Both the position numbers and the translations under genes were made by a program. This document shows positions 17,420-26,195 of a stretch of 64,000 bases of DNA, in pieces. The notes under the pieces are model-generated. The model did not search any database and was not told the origin of the DNA. It was given only the letters and a program-made list of their open reading frames with translations. Source of the stretch: Nocardia sp. BSTN01 (lineage in GTDB: Bacteria > Actinomycetota > Actinomycetes > Mycobacteriales > Mycobacteriaceae); NCBI RefSeq assembly GCF_015354405.1, contig NZ_JADKYP010000007.1, positions 162,389 through 226,388 on the forward strand. The letters are read 5' to 3'. How positions within the stretch are numbered: the first letter of the stretch is position 1; each line of letters begins with the position of its first letter.

Positions 17420-17965
17420 ATGTCCGCACCCACCAAGACGACCGCCGACATCGACAAGGCGATCGAGGAGAACATCGCGAAGTCGCTCGCCGAGATCCCG
17501 CATCCGGCGCTGCCCAAGGGCACCAACATCTACGGCGCGACGAAGATCTTCCCCGATTATCAGGCCGAGGCCGGCGAAACCTACTTCACCCTCGTCCACG
17601 GCATCGCCCACGAGTCGTCGGTCAGCTTCGTCGCGGTGCTGCAGGCCACGCGGGCGCTGCGCAAGGGCTTCGAATCGGCCATCTACTTCTACGGTCCCGG
17701 CGCGATCAACGCCATCGCCACCCGTGGATTCCCGACCACCGGCGACAGCGGCTTCCCCGGCGAGCAGAACATCAACGAGGCGCTGTCCACCTTCATCAAG
17801 GAAGGCGGCAAGGTCTTCGCCTGCCGGTTCGGGCTGGCGTTGCACGGCGCGCGTGAGGAGGACCTCATCGAGGGCGTCATCCCCGCACATCCGCTGGATG
17901 TGCAGGACGCGCTGATCCACTACGCGCGCAAGGGCGCCATCATCAACTCCACGTACCAGGTGTAG
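17420..17965 (+). CDS. MSMEG_0572 / Sll0783 family nitrogen-starvation protein
   Basis: The 181-residue protein matches the MSMEG_0572/Sll0783 family, the usual first gene of Nit1C clusters. It has a DsrE-like alpha/beta core (AIYFYGPGAINAIATRG and the FGLALHGARE segment). Biochemical function is not established. AGGAG lies 8 bp before ATG 17420. It starts a nine-gene operon; the radical SAM gene follows after 10 bp. Confidence 0.9.
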   Translation: MSAPTKTTADIDKAIEENIAKSLAEIPHPALPKGTNIYGATKIFPDYQAEAGETYFTLVHGIAHESSVSFVAVLQATRALRKGFESAIYFYGPGAINAIATRGFPTTGDSGFPGEQNINEALSTFIKEGGKVFACRFGLALHGAREEDLIEGVIPAHPLDVQDALIHYARKGAIINSTYQV

Positions 17966-17975
17966 GCGGCGGGAC

Positions 17976-19034
17976 ATGACCGAGGTATCCACTCGAGTAG
18001 ACCTCGCGCTACTCGGCATCCGCGTCGATGTGCCGGTGCAGCGCCGTTCCGGGGCCGGGCCCAGCGATGACGGTCATGTGCTGTTCGGGGGTGCCGGCGC
18101 TGCCATCCCCATCCGCTCCGACTCGCCCTACACCCTGCGCGACAACAGGCTGCTCCTCGACGGCGCCGACCTGGGTATCCCGGTCGAGCCGGTGCGGCGG
18201 CCGCGCTTCTACGATCTGCGCACCGCCGACGGCATCGGCTACGAGCAGATCGCCAAGCTGCACGGCGCCGACGTGCTCGCCACCACGGTGGTGCAGACCT
18301 GCATCCGCTATGCCGAGGACCAGCGCTGCCGCTTCTGCGCCATCGAGGCCTCGCTGCAGGCGGGGCAGACCATCGCGGTCAAGCGGCCCGAGCAACTCGC
18401 CGAGGTCGCGGCCGCCGCGGTTCGGCTCGACGGGGTGCGCCAGATGGTGATGACCACCGGCACCTCCGCCGGAAAGGACCGTGGCGCACGGCATCTGGCA
18501 CGGTGTGTGCGGGCCGTGAAGGCCGCGGTACCGGACCTTCCGATCCAGGTGCAGTGCGAACCGCCCGCCGATCTGTCCGTTCTGACCGAACTGCGCGAGG
18601 CCGGGGCGGAATCGATCGGCATTCATGTCGAATCCCTCGACGATCGGGTGCGCGCCCGCTGGATGCCGGGCAAGTCGACTGTTCCGCTGACCGAATACCG
18701 GGCGGCCTGGGCCGAGGCCGTGCGCGTGTTCGGCCGCAACCAGGTGTCGACCTATCTGCTCGTCGGGCTCGGCGAGGATCCGGACGAATTGGTCGCCGGC
18801 GCAACGGAACTGATCGCGATGGGGGTATATCCGTTCGTCGTGCCGTTCCGGCCGTTGGCCGGCACGCTCGCCGTGGACGTCGACCACGTGCTGGCGCCGA
18901 CCCCGGAGCTGCTCGAGGACGTCACCCGCAGGGTCGCCGCCGAATTGCGCCGGGCCGGGATGTCCGGCTCGGACCAGAAGGCCGGCTGCGCCGCGTGCGG
19001 CGCGTGCAGCGCGCTTCAGACCGCGGGAGGCTGA
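17976..19034 (+). CDS. MSMEG_0568 family radical SAM protein
   Basis: The 352-residue protein has the cluster motif C-x8-C-x2-C (CIRYAEDQRCRFC, about residues 108-120) instead of CxxxCxxC; this longer spacing probably belongs to the family. A SAM-barrel follows, and a C-terminal GCAACGAC motif may bind a second cluster. Nit1C radical SAM proteins are conserved but their reaction is not known. It lies 1 nt before the next ATG. Confidence 0.9.
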   Translation: MTEVSTRVDLALLGIRVDVPVQRRSGAGPSDDGHVLFGGAGAAIPIRSDSPYTLRDNRLLLDGADLGIPVEPVRRPRFYDLRTADGIGYEQIAKLHGADVLATTVVQTCIRYAEDQRCRFCAIEASLQAGQTIAVKRPEQLAEVAAAAVRLDGVRQMVMTTGTSAGKDRGARHLARCVRAVKAAVPDLPIQVQCEPPADLSVLTELREAGAESIGIHVESLDDRVRARWMPGKSTVPLTEYRAAWAEAVRVFGRNQVSTYLLVGLGEDPDELVAGATELIAMGVYPFVVPFRPLAGTLAVDVDHVLAPTPELLEDVTRRVAAELRRAGMSGSDQKAGCAACGACSALQTAGG

Positions 19035-19035
19035 G

Positions 19036-20508
19036 ATGACCACCACCGAATCCTCCGACACCACAACCACTCCCACCCACTCGAGAATCGGCCGAGCGGC
19101 CGCACTCGGCGCGTCCCCGCTGGACTACTGCGTGCTGTCCGGGCATTCGTGCCCGGAGCCACGGGACGGTTTCCTGATCCACCCGGCCGACGACCGGCAA
19201 CTGGCCGCCTATCGGGCATTGCGGCGCGAGAACTTCGTCGTCGAGCAAGGCCTGTTCTCCGGCAGCGACGCCGACGATGTGGACGACGATCCGCGCACCG
19301 TCGTGCTGGTGGCCCGGGCACCGGACGGTGCCGTGCTCGGCGGCGTGCGGCTGGCACCGGCCACTGCCGAGGATCTGGGCTGGTGGACCGGCAGCCGCCT
19401 GGTCGTGGACTGCCGGCGACGCACCCGCGGGGTGGGCCAGGCGCTGGTGCGCGCGGCCTGCGCCTACGCGGAAAGCAACAACGTGCTGCGGTTCGAGGCG
19501 ACGGTGCAGACTCGTTACGCCGAGATGTTCACACAGCTGGGCTGGATCGGGCTGGGCGCCACCGAGGTCGGCGGCGTGCCCCATGCCTGGATGCGCTGGC
19601 CCATCAACCGCATCGAACGACTGGCGCAGGCCACCAAGGCGATGCTCGGGCCACTGCTGAACGAATTCGGCGACCACCCGACGATGTTGGGAGGCAACGG
19701 TTTCCGGGGCGACGACGGCGCGCCGGTGCCGGGCAGCGATCTCGTCGCCGCATGCGATTCCATCCTTTCGTCGATGGTGGAACGCGATCCGGAATGGGCC
19801 GGATGGTGTTCGGCGCTGGTGAATATCAACGACCTGTCCGCCATGGGCGCCGAGCCCGTCGGCCTGCTGGACGCGGTCACCGCCCCGACTCGCTCCCAGC
19901 TGACCAGAATCCTGCGGGGACTGGCCCACGCGAGCCGGACGTGGGGCGTTCCGGTCCTCGGCGGGCATACCCAGATCGGCCCCGCCGCATTGTCGGTGAC
20001 AGCGCTGGGCCGCACCGGCCGTCCGGTGCCCGGCGGCGGCGGGCGAGCAGGTGACCAGCTGCGGCTCACCGCGGATCTGGGCGGCGACTGGCGTCCGGGA
20101 TACCGTGGCAGCCAATGGGATTCGTCGTCGCACCGCAGCGGTGCGGAACTGCGACTGATGGGCCGATTCGTCGCCGATACCGCCCCTGCCGCCGCGAAGG
20201 ACGTCAGCATGGCCGGCATCGCCGGCACCGCGGGCATGCTCGCCGAAGCGTCCGGAACGGGTGTCGAGTTGGACCTGGCACGTATCCCCCGACCGGCGAA
20301 AGCCGGACTCGCGGACTGGATCACCTGCTTTCCCGGCTTCGCCATGCTCACCGCCGACCGCCCCGGTGCGGTGACCACCGACCCCGGCCCCGCCACCTCC
20401 GCGGTGTGCGGGGTGCTCATCTCCACCCCCGGCGTGCGATTGCGCTGGCCGGATGGAACAACCACCACCGCGGTGCCCGGCGCCGTTACCGGAATGGGAC
20501 CCTCATGA
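19036..20508 (+). CDS. MSMEG_0567 family GNAT acetyltransferase fused to AIR-synthase-like domain
   Basis: Residues about 45-195 form a GNAT domain (RRRTRGVGQALVRAA acetyl-CoA loop). Residues about 220-490 match the AIR synthase-related Sll0787 family, with an N-terminal Mg/ATP-type segment (NINDLSAMGAEPVGLLDAV) and GGHT. In cyanobacteria the two halves are separate genes (Sll0786/Sll0787), so the fusion argues for consecutive steps on one small molecule. The start overlaps nothing but lies 1 nt after the upstream stop; the stop overlaps the nitrilase ATG (ATGA). Confidence 0.9.
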   Translation: MTTTESSDTTTTPTHSRIGRAAALGASPLDYCVLSGHSCPEPRDGFLIHPADDRQLAAYRALRRENFVVEQGLFSGSDADDVDDDPRTVVLVARAPDGAVLGGVRLAPATAEDLGWWTGSRLVVDCRRRTRGVGQALVRAACAYAESNNVLRFEATVQTRYAEMFTQLGWIGLGATEVGGVPHAWMRWPINRIERLAQATKAMLGPLLNEFGDHPTMLGGNGFRGDDGAPVPGSDLVAACDSILSSMVERDPEWAGWCSALVNINDLSAMGAEPVGLLDAVTAPTRSQLTRILRGLAHASRTWGVPVLGGHTQIGPAALSVTALGRTGRPVPGGGGRAGDQLRLTADLGGDWRPGYRGSQWDSSSHRSGAELRLMGRFVADTAPAAAKDVSMAGIAGTAGMLAEASGTGVELDLARIPRPAKAGLADWITCFPGFAMLTADRPGAVTTDPGPATSAVCGVLISTPGVRLRWPDGTTTTAVPGAVTGMGPS

Positions 20509-21428
20509 CCGAACTGACAATGTCCGTAGCCGCCGCCGAATTCGGCCGCGATATGGAAGCCTGCTACCACACCATCGGCGCGCTGATCGACCAGGCACGC
20601 GAGCGCGGTAGCCGCCTGCTGGTGCTGCCCGAAGCCTGCCTCGGCGGGTACCTGCCCAGCCTGGGCGGGGGCGACGAGAGCGACGAGGCCAAACAGCGCC
20701 GCCTGCGCAGCCTGCCGCCGGCACTCGCCCTGGACGGGCCCGAATTGCGCCGCATCGCCGCGATGGCCGGGGACCTGGTCGTCACCCTCGGCTTCTGCGA
20801 AGCCGACGGCGAGGTGCGCTACAACGCGGCGGTCACCCTGAACGGCGACGGCGTTCTCGGCTCCTATCGCAAGGTGCATCAGCCGCTCGGCGAAAACCTC
20901 TGCTATGCGGCGGGTTCGGAGTACCGCGCGTTCGACACACCGGTCGGGCGGATGGGTATGCAGATCTGCTACGACAAGGCCTTCCCGGAAGCAGCCCGCG
21001 CACTGGCGCTGGACGGCGCGCAGATCATCACCTCCCTGTCGGCATGGCCGACCTCGCGCACCGCCACCGTCGAACGACTCGCCGACGATCGCTGGACCCA
21101 GCGTTTCGACATCTTCGACCGTGCGCGGGCGGTGGAGAACCAGGTGGTCTGGATCGCATCCAACCAGGCCGGTACCTTCGGTTCGTTACGGTTCGTCTGT
21201 AGCGCCAAGATCGTCGGGCCGGGTGGCGACATTCTCGCCACCACCGGTACCGAAGCCGGATTGGCCACCGCCACAGTCGATGTCGAGCACGCGCTCGGGC
21301 AGGCACGCGGCGGCGGCATGTACAACCTGGGCGATCGGCGGCCGGAGATCTACCACAGCGTCGTCGCGCCGTACGGCGTCGTCGGACAGCCTTCGCACCC
21401 CGAGCACCTGGCGGCCGCTCATGCCTGA
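20505..21428 (+). CDS. Nit1-clade nitrilase (carbon-nitrogen hydrolase)
   Basis: The 307-residue protein has the complete nitrilase triad: E43 (LPEACLGG), K123 (YRKVH) and C155 (QICYDKAFPE). It belongs with the Sll0784-like nitrilases of Nit1C clusters, which hydrolyse a nitrile to acid and ammonia; the natural substrate is not known and cyanide assimilation has been linked to one such cluster. It is translationally coupled on both sides (4-bp and 8-bp overlaps). Confidence 0.92.
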   Translation: MTELTMSVAAAEFGRDMEACYHTIGALIDQARERGSRLLVLPEACLGGYLPSLGGGDESDEAKQRRLRSLPPALALDGPELRRIAAMAGDLVVTLGFCEADGEVRYNAAVTLNGDGVLGSYRKVHQPLGENLCYAAGSEYRAFDTPVGRMGMQICYDKAFPEAARALALDGAQIITSLSAWPTSRTATVERLADDRWTQRFDIFDRARAVENQVVWIASNQAGTFGSLRFVCSAKIVGPGGDILATTGTEAGLATATVDVEHALGQARGGGMYNLGDRRPEIYHSVVAPYGVVGQPSHPEHLAAAHA

Positions 21429-21741
21429 GATGACATTCGACATCCGCTGGCCCGACGGTAACGTCCAGTCCTGCTACTCGCCGTCGCTGGTGATCCACGA
21501 CCACCTCACGGCCGGCGCCGACTATCCGATCGACGAATTCCTGCAGCGGGTGTCGACCGCCTTGACCGTCGCCGCCGAACGCGTGAAGGAGAAGTTCGGC
21601 TTCTACTGCACCTCGGCCATGCAGACCCTCGAGGCCATCGAATCGGCTGCGGCGCAAACGCTTACCGAGACCGGCACCGTACGTGTGCTGTCGATGAACC
21701 CATCGTCTGTGCCGGCCGCTACTCCGGGAGGAAAATCGTGA
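21421..21741 (+). CDS. MSMEG_0570 family small protein
   Basis: The 106-residue protein begins MPEMTFDIRWPDGNVQSCYS, the hallmark of the MSMEG_0570 family in Nit1C clusters. No catalytic motif is recognised. Start 21421 is chosen over 21430 because family members begin MPEM. It overlaps the nitrilase end by 8 bp and the flavoprotein start by 4 bp (GTGA). Confidence 0.88.
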   Translation: MPEMTFDIRWPDGNVQSCYSPSLVIHDHLTAGADYPIDEFLQRVSTALTVAAERVKEKFGFYCTSAMQTLEAIESAAAQTLTETGTVRVLSMNPSSVPAATPGGKS

Positions 21742-23009
21742 CTTCGCACACCGATTCGGGAACCACCGTCGAGCATCACGATGTCGTCGTGATCGGCGCC
21801 GGACAAGCCGGACTGTCGATTTCCTGGCATCTGACCGCACGCGAGGTCGACCACGTGGTGCTCGAACGCGACACCGTCGCCCACGAATGGCGTGACACCC
21901 GCTGGGACAACTTCACCCTGGTCACACCGAACTGGCAATGTGTCCTTCCCGGCTACAGCTATCAGGGCAAGGATCCCCACGGATTCATGGCCCGCGACGA
22001 GGTCTATGCCTGGGTCCGGAACTATGCCGACAGCTTCGGCGCGCCCGTTCGCGAACACGTCACCGTCACCGGGGTCACCGTCGCGCAGGACGGCGGATTC
22101 GACATCGAAACGACCTCCGGACCCTTACATGCCGATCAGGTGGTGGTCGCGGTCGGCGGCTACCACACGCCGACGGTTCCGCGCTTCGCCGAGCGGCTGC
22201 CCCGCTCGATCCTGCAGCTGCATTCGGCCGAATATCGCAGCGCCGCGGACCTGCCGGCCGGCGAAGTACTCGTTGTCGGTACCGGGCAATCCGGTGCTCA
22301 GATCGCCGAAGACCTGCATCTGGAAGGCCGGCGCGTCCACCTGGCTGTCGGCAACGCTCCGCGGGTGGCCCGCTTCTACCGCGGCCGCGACTGTGTGGCC
22401 TGGCTACAGGACATGGGTCACTACGACATCCCCATCCAAGACCAGCCCGGCGGGCTGGGCAAACGCGAGAACACCAACCATTACGTCACCGGCCGCGACG
22501 GCGGGCGCGACATCGACCTGCGCCAATTCGCGCTCGACGGCATGGCACTCTACGGCCGGATGGTCGAGGTCGCCGACGGCACAGCGCATTTCGATCCGTC
22601 ACTGGAGGAATCGCTGGACGCCGCGGACGCCGTCAGCGAAAGCATCAAGGACTCCATCGACGCCTACATCGCCCGTGAGGGCATTCAGGCGCCCGTCGAA
22701 CCGCGCTACCGGCCGGTCTGGCGGCCCGAACAGGAGATCACCGAACTCGACCTGACCGCAAGCGGTATCACGTCGGTGGTGTGGTCGGTCGGGTTCCGTA
22801 CCGACTACCGGTGGCTGCAGGTCGGCGTATTCGACGGCGAGGGCCACCCCTGCCACAATCGCGGCGTCACCACGACGCCGGGCCTGTATTTCCTCGGCTT
22901 GCCCTGGCTGCACACCTGGGGTTCGGGCCGCTTCGCCGCCATCGCCCGAGACGCCGAGCACCTCGCCGACCAGATCACCGTCAGCGCGCGCGCCACCGCC
23001 GCCGCGTGA
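21738..23009 (+). CDS. MSMEG_0569 family flavin-dependent oxidoreductase
   Basis: The 423-residue protein has an N-terminal FAD motif (VVIGAGQAGLSISWHL, about residue 18) and a second dinucleotide motif (VVGTGQSGAQIAEDL, about residue 177). This is the two-domain layout of flavin monooxygenases such as YUCCA/FMO relatives. The GTG start overlaps the preceding stop. In Nit1C clusters it is thought to oxidise the pathway intermediate that becomes the nitrile or its precursor; this is inference. Confidence 0.92.
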   Translation: MTSHTDSGTTVEHHDVVVIGAGQAGLSISWHLTAREVDHVVLERDTVAHEWRDTRWDNFTLVTPNWQCVLPGYSYQGKDPHGFMARDEVYAWVRNYADSFGAPVREHVTVTGVTVAQDGGFDIETTSGPLHADQVVVAVGGYHTPTVPRFAERLPRSILQLHSAEYRSAADLPAGEVLVVGTGQSGAQIAEDLHLEGRRVHLAVGNAPRVARFYRGRDCVAWLQDMGHYDIPIQDQPGGLGKRENTNHYVTGRDGGRDIDLRQFALDGMALYGRMVEVADGTAHFDPSLEESLDAADAVSESIKDSIDAYIAREGIQAPVEPRYRPVWRPEQEITELDLTASGITSVVWSVGFRTDYRWLQVGVFDGEGHPCHNRGVTTTPGLYFLGLPWLHTWGSGRFAAIARDAEHLADQITVSARATAAA

Positions 23010-23020
23010 GTCGAGTTGGC

Positions 23021-23875
23021 ATGGCTGTAACCCGAATAGCCGCTGTCGCAGCACATTTCGGTGCCGACATAGGCCGGGCGCTCGACAAGATCACCGGTAT
23101 CGTCGAGCGCCTCGGCCACGACGGCGTGGATTTGCTCGTCCTTCCCGATGCCAGCCTCGGCGGCTACATCGGCGACTTGCGGAATCCGGATCCGACCACC
23201 GGGCCCGAGGCCATCGACTCGGACGGTCCGGAGATCCGCCTGCTGTGCCGGATCGCGGGCGCCATGACCATCTGTGTCGGCTACGCCGAACTCGCCGACG
23301 GCGTCCGCTACAACGCCGCGGTCTGCCTCACCGGCGACGGTGTTCTCGGTCGTCACCGCAAAGTTCATCAACCCGCCGGCGAGCACCTCGCCTACGCCGC
23401 CGGAACGCAATTCTCGGCGTTCGACACCCCGGTCGGCCGGCTCGGCATGCTCATCGACTACGACAAGACCTTCCCCGAATCCGCCCGCACCCTGTCGCTC
23501 GACGGCGCACGCACGATCGCCGCACTGTCCGCGTGGCCGGCCAGCGTCACCGACCGCGCCTCGCGCATGCCCAACGACCGCCAAGCCCTCTTGTTCGACC
23601 TCTACGATCAGGCCCGCGCGGCAGAGAACCAGATCGTGCTCGCTTCCTCGAACCAGACTGGCATTACCGGCAATCTGCGTTTTCTCGGCCAGGCCAAGAT
23701 CGTGGGTCCCGGCGGCGACATCCTCGCCAAGACCTGGTCCAAAGGCGGCCTCGCCGTCGCCGACATCGATATCGACGCCGAAGTCGACCGCGCCCGCCGC
23801 GTGCTTCGGCATCTCGAGGAACGCCGTGTCGACGCCTACCACAACCTGACCATCGACAAGAGCGGCCACCGATGA
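23021..23875 (+). CDS. Nitrilase-like paralogue lacking the catalytic cysteine
   Basis: The 284-residue protein aligns along its length with the nitrilase two genes upstream, including the GGYI, RKVHQP and YDKxFPE blocks. The nucleophile Cys is Asp (D146 in MLIDYDKTFPE), and the general base Glu is Asp (D43 in LPDASLGG); K114 is kept. It therefore probably cannot form the thioimidate/thioester intermediate. A regulatory or structural partner of the active nitrilase, or a different chemistry, is possible. ATG 23021 lies 11 bp after the flavoprotein stop. There are no frameshifts, so it is maintained. Confidence 0.88.
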   Translation: MAVTRIAAVAAHFGADIGRALDKITGIVERLGHDGVDLLVLPDASLGGYIGDLRNPDPTTGPEAIDSDGPEIRLLCRIAGAMTICVGYAELADGVRYNAAVCLTGDGVLGRHRKVHQPAGEHLAYAAGTQFSAFDTPVGRLGMLIDYDKTFPESARTLSLDGARTIAALSAWPASVTDRASRMPNDRQALLFDLYDQARAAENQIVLASSNQTGITGNLRFLGQAKIVGPGGDILAKTWSKGGLAVADIDIDAEVDRARRVLRHLEERRVDAYHNLTIDKSGHR

Positions 23876-23888
23876 AGGACCAGCACTG

Positions 23889-25007
23889 ATGCGGATCGCG
23901 CTACTCACCTACTCCACGAAACCGCGCGGCGGCGTCGTCCACACTCTCAACCTCGCCGAGGCCCTCGCCCGACTCGGTGCCGATGTCACGGTGTGGACGC
24001 TCGGTCGCGGCGGCGACGGCGGATTCTTCCGGCCGGTCGACCCCGCCGTGACCGTTCGGGTCGTCCCGTTCGACGGGATCCACGGCGAAGCGGTCGGTGC
24101 CCGAATCATGCGCTCCATCAGTGTTTTACGGGAAGCGTTCACCCCGGACGACTACGACATCGTGCACGCCCAGGACTGCATCAGCGCCAACGCCGTCGGC
24201 CGCTGCATCCGCACCATCCATCACCTCGACACCTTCACCACACCCGAACTGGCCCGCTGCCACGACCGCGCCATCACCGACCCCTATGCCCACATCTGCG
24301 TCTCGGCTGCCGTCGCCGCGGAAGTGCGCGACGGCTGGGGCCTGCGACCCACCGTTATCCCCAACGGCGTCGAATACCACCGTTTCGCCGCCGCCGGCAG
24401 CGACTCACCCGCCGCAGTCGCCGATCGCGCCTCCTGGAGAGAACAGCTGGGCCCCTATGTCCTGGCCCTCGGCGGCATCGAACCCCGCAAGGGCAGCATC
24501 GACCTGCTCGAAGCATTCGCCGTGCTCCGCCGGGACCATCCGACACTGAACCTGGTATTCGCCGGTGGCGAAACCCTGTTCGACTATCGCGAATATCGGG
24601 CCGAATTCGACACTCGCGCAGCGGCACTCGATATCCAACCCACCATTCTGGGTACCGTCGACCATGCCGATCTGCCCGCCCTGATGGCAGGGGCCGCACT
24701 GGTGCCCTTCTTCTCCACCAAAGAAGGATTCGGCCTGGCCGCGATGGAGGCCCTCGCGGCAGGAATTCCCGTCGTGGCACGGGACCTTCCCGTGCTGCGC
24801 GAGGTCTTCGCCGACAGTGTGCGCTATGCCGTCACCGCAGGTGAGATGGCGAGTGGTATGGCCGAAGCGCTACGGCCGGAACGGGCCCGCAAGACCCGCG
24901 GGCAGGCCCTCGCCGCTCGCTACCGCTGGGAACAGGCGGCACAAGCACATCTCGACTTCTACCGAACCCAGCCCACCGGCGTCGAAACCCCGCTCGCCAC
25001 CGTTTGA
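23889..25007 (+). CDS. MSMEG_0565 family GT4 glycosyltransferase
   Basis: The 372-residue protein has the GT-B layout: N-terminal acceptor domain starting MRIALLTYSTKPRGGVVHTL, and a C-terminal donor domain with the EGFGLAAMEALAAGIPVVA motif (EX7E) that binds a nucleotide sugar. It is the glycosyltransferase of Nit1C clusters and suggests that the product is glycosylated. It starts 13 bp after the nitrilase-like gene. Confidence 0.92.
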   Translation: MRIALLTYSTKPRGGVVHTLNLAEALARLGADVTVWTLGRGGDGGFFRPVDPAVTVRVVPFDGIHGEAVGARIMRSISVLREAFTPDDYDIVHAQDCISANAVGRCIRTIHHLDTFTTPELARCHDRAITDPYAHICVSAAVAAEVRDGWGLRPTVIPNGVEYHRFAAAGSDSPAAVADRASWREQLGPYVLALGGIEPRKGSIDLLEAFAVLRRDHPTLNLVFAGGETLFDYREYRAEFDTRAAALDIQPTILGTVDHADLPALMAGAALVPFFSTKEGFGLAAMEALAAGIPVVARDLPVLREVFADSVRYAVTAGEMASGMAEALRPERARKTRGQALAARYRWEQAAQAHLDFYRTQPTGVETPLATV

Positions 25008-25029
25008 ACAACTCTGAACCGGAGCACGA

Positions 25030-25428
25030 ATGGAAATTCCCACCAATCTCGTCAGCATCCTGTCCGTCGACGCCTCCCGGATTCCCTGGGACACTCTGCT
25101 GGTCGAGCAAACCGGCGCGAAAATCCCGGTCAAACCGCTGTTCTCCGATCCGGACACCGGCATGTCGGTCCAAATCATCAGGTACGCAGCGGGATTCACC
25201 AACATATGGCACTCGCACCCCTGCGGGCACGGCATGTATGTCCTCGACGGTATTTTGAAAACCCATCAGGGCGAATACGGCCCCGGCAACTGGGTCTGGT
25301 TCCCCGAGGGGGGCTGGATGGAACATGGCGCCACCGAGGCCAGCGACGTCACGTTCCTGTTCATCACCAATAAACCGTTCAGCATCTGCTATGCCTTCGA
25401 ACCGAATCCGCCGGCACCTCTGCACTGA
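25030..25428 (+). CDS. Cupin-fold protein (ChrR-like/quercetinase-like)
   Basis: The 132-residue single cupin has the metal motif in WHSHPCGHGMYVLDG and a later EHGA, with a C-terminal FITNKPFSICY strand. Three His and one Glu are available to bind metal. It follows the glycosyltransferase by 22 bp with GGAG close to the ATG. It is a possible oxygenase, isomerase or sensor of the Nit1C product; no specific function can be assigned. Confidence 0.8.
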   Translation: MEIPTNLVSILSVDASRIPWDTLLVEQTGAKIPVKPLFSDPDTGMSVQIIRYAAGFTNIWHSHPCGHGMYVLDGILKTHQGEYGPGNWVWFPEGGWMEHGATEASDVTFLFITNKPFSICYAFEPNPPAPLH

Positions 25429-25457
25429 GTCCGGGTCACCGTCGCGGACCTCTCGAA

Positions 25458-26195
25458 TCAGGTCGGTCGCTCGCCCGTGATCCGATTCGCCACGGTGATC
25501 GCACGGGCACGTTGCAACTGATCCATCGTCAGCGGCGGTCCCAGTGGCCGGCAGATATCCCTGTCGGCGCGAATTCCCATCAACAACAACGTCAGATAAC
25601 GACGCCAGCCGCCCGGCTCGACGGGTTCGGTGAACGCGGCCATCGCGTTCACCATCACCACCATGCCGAACATATCGGCCACGGTGACGTCGGGCCGGAC
25701 GGTTCCGGCCTGCTGCGCACGCGCCAGCACGCCTTCGATCAGCGGGCGAATATCGGCTTCGAAGCCGTCCACAGTGGCTGCGCCCTCGGGCAATCCGGTC
25801 ATCGCCGCACCCAGCACCCGATTCTCCACGACGAGCCCGCAGCTGCGGTCCAGCAGGCCGGCCAGCCCGCGCCACGGGTCGGGATCCCGCGCAGCCGTGT
25901 CGGCATATTCGCGGATTCGATCCAGGTGGTCGGCGACGACCTCGGCAATGAGTTCGTGTTTGTTCGAAAAGCGCCGGTAAACCGTCCCGACGCCTACTCC
26001 CGCGGCAACCGCCACCTCGTCGAGCGTGACATCCATGCCGCGCTCCGCCAGTAACGCGATACCGGCGGCGACGATCCGGCGCCGGTTCCGCAATGCATCG
26101 GCGCGAATACGCGCCGACTTGCGAGACTGGCGCGCGGATCCACAATCACCGGAATTCTCGCCATCGCCGGAATGACGGTCAGCTCGCCGGTTCAC
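25458..26195 (-). CDS. TetR-family regulator
   Basis: The 245-residue protein has a TetR HTH (VTLDEVAVAAGVGVGTVYRRFSNKHEL, about residues 56-80) after a basic, Ser-rich N-terminal extension, and a C-terminal ligand domain of the TetR_C type. The GTG at 26195 overlaps the upstream TetR stop (GTGA), so the two regulators are co-translated. A shorter start inside the extension is possible. It converges on the Nit1C operon with a 29-bp gap. Confidence 0.82.
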   Translation of the reverse strand: MNRRADRHSGDGENSGDCGSARQSRKSARIRADALRNRRRIVAAGIALLAERGMDVTLDEVAVAAGVGVGTVYRRFSNKHELIAEVVADHLDRIREYADTAARDPDPWRGLAGLLDRSCGLVVENRVLGAAMTGLPEGAATVDGFEADIRPLIEGVLARAQQAGTVRPDVTVADMFGMVVMVNAMAAFTEPVEPGGWRRYLTLLLMGIRADRDICRPLGPPLTMDQLQRARAITVANRITGERPT

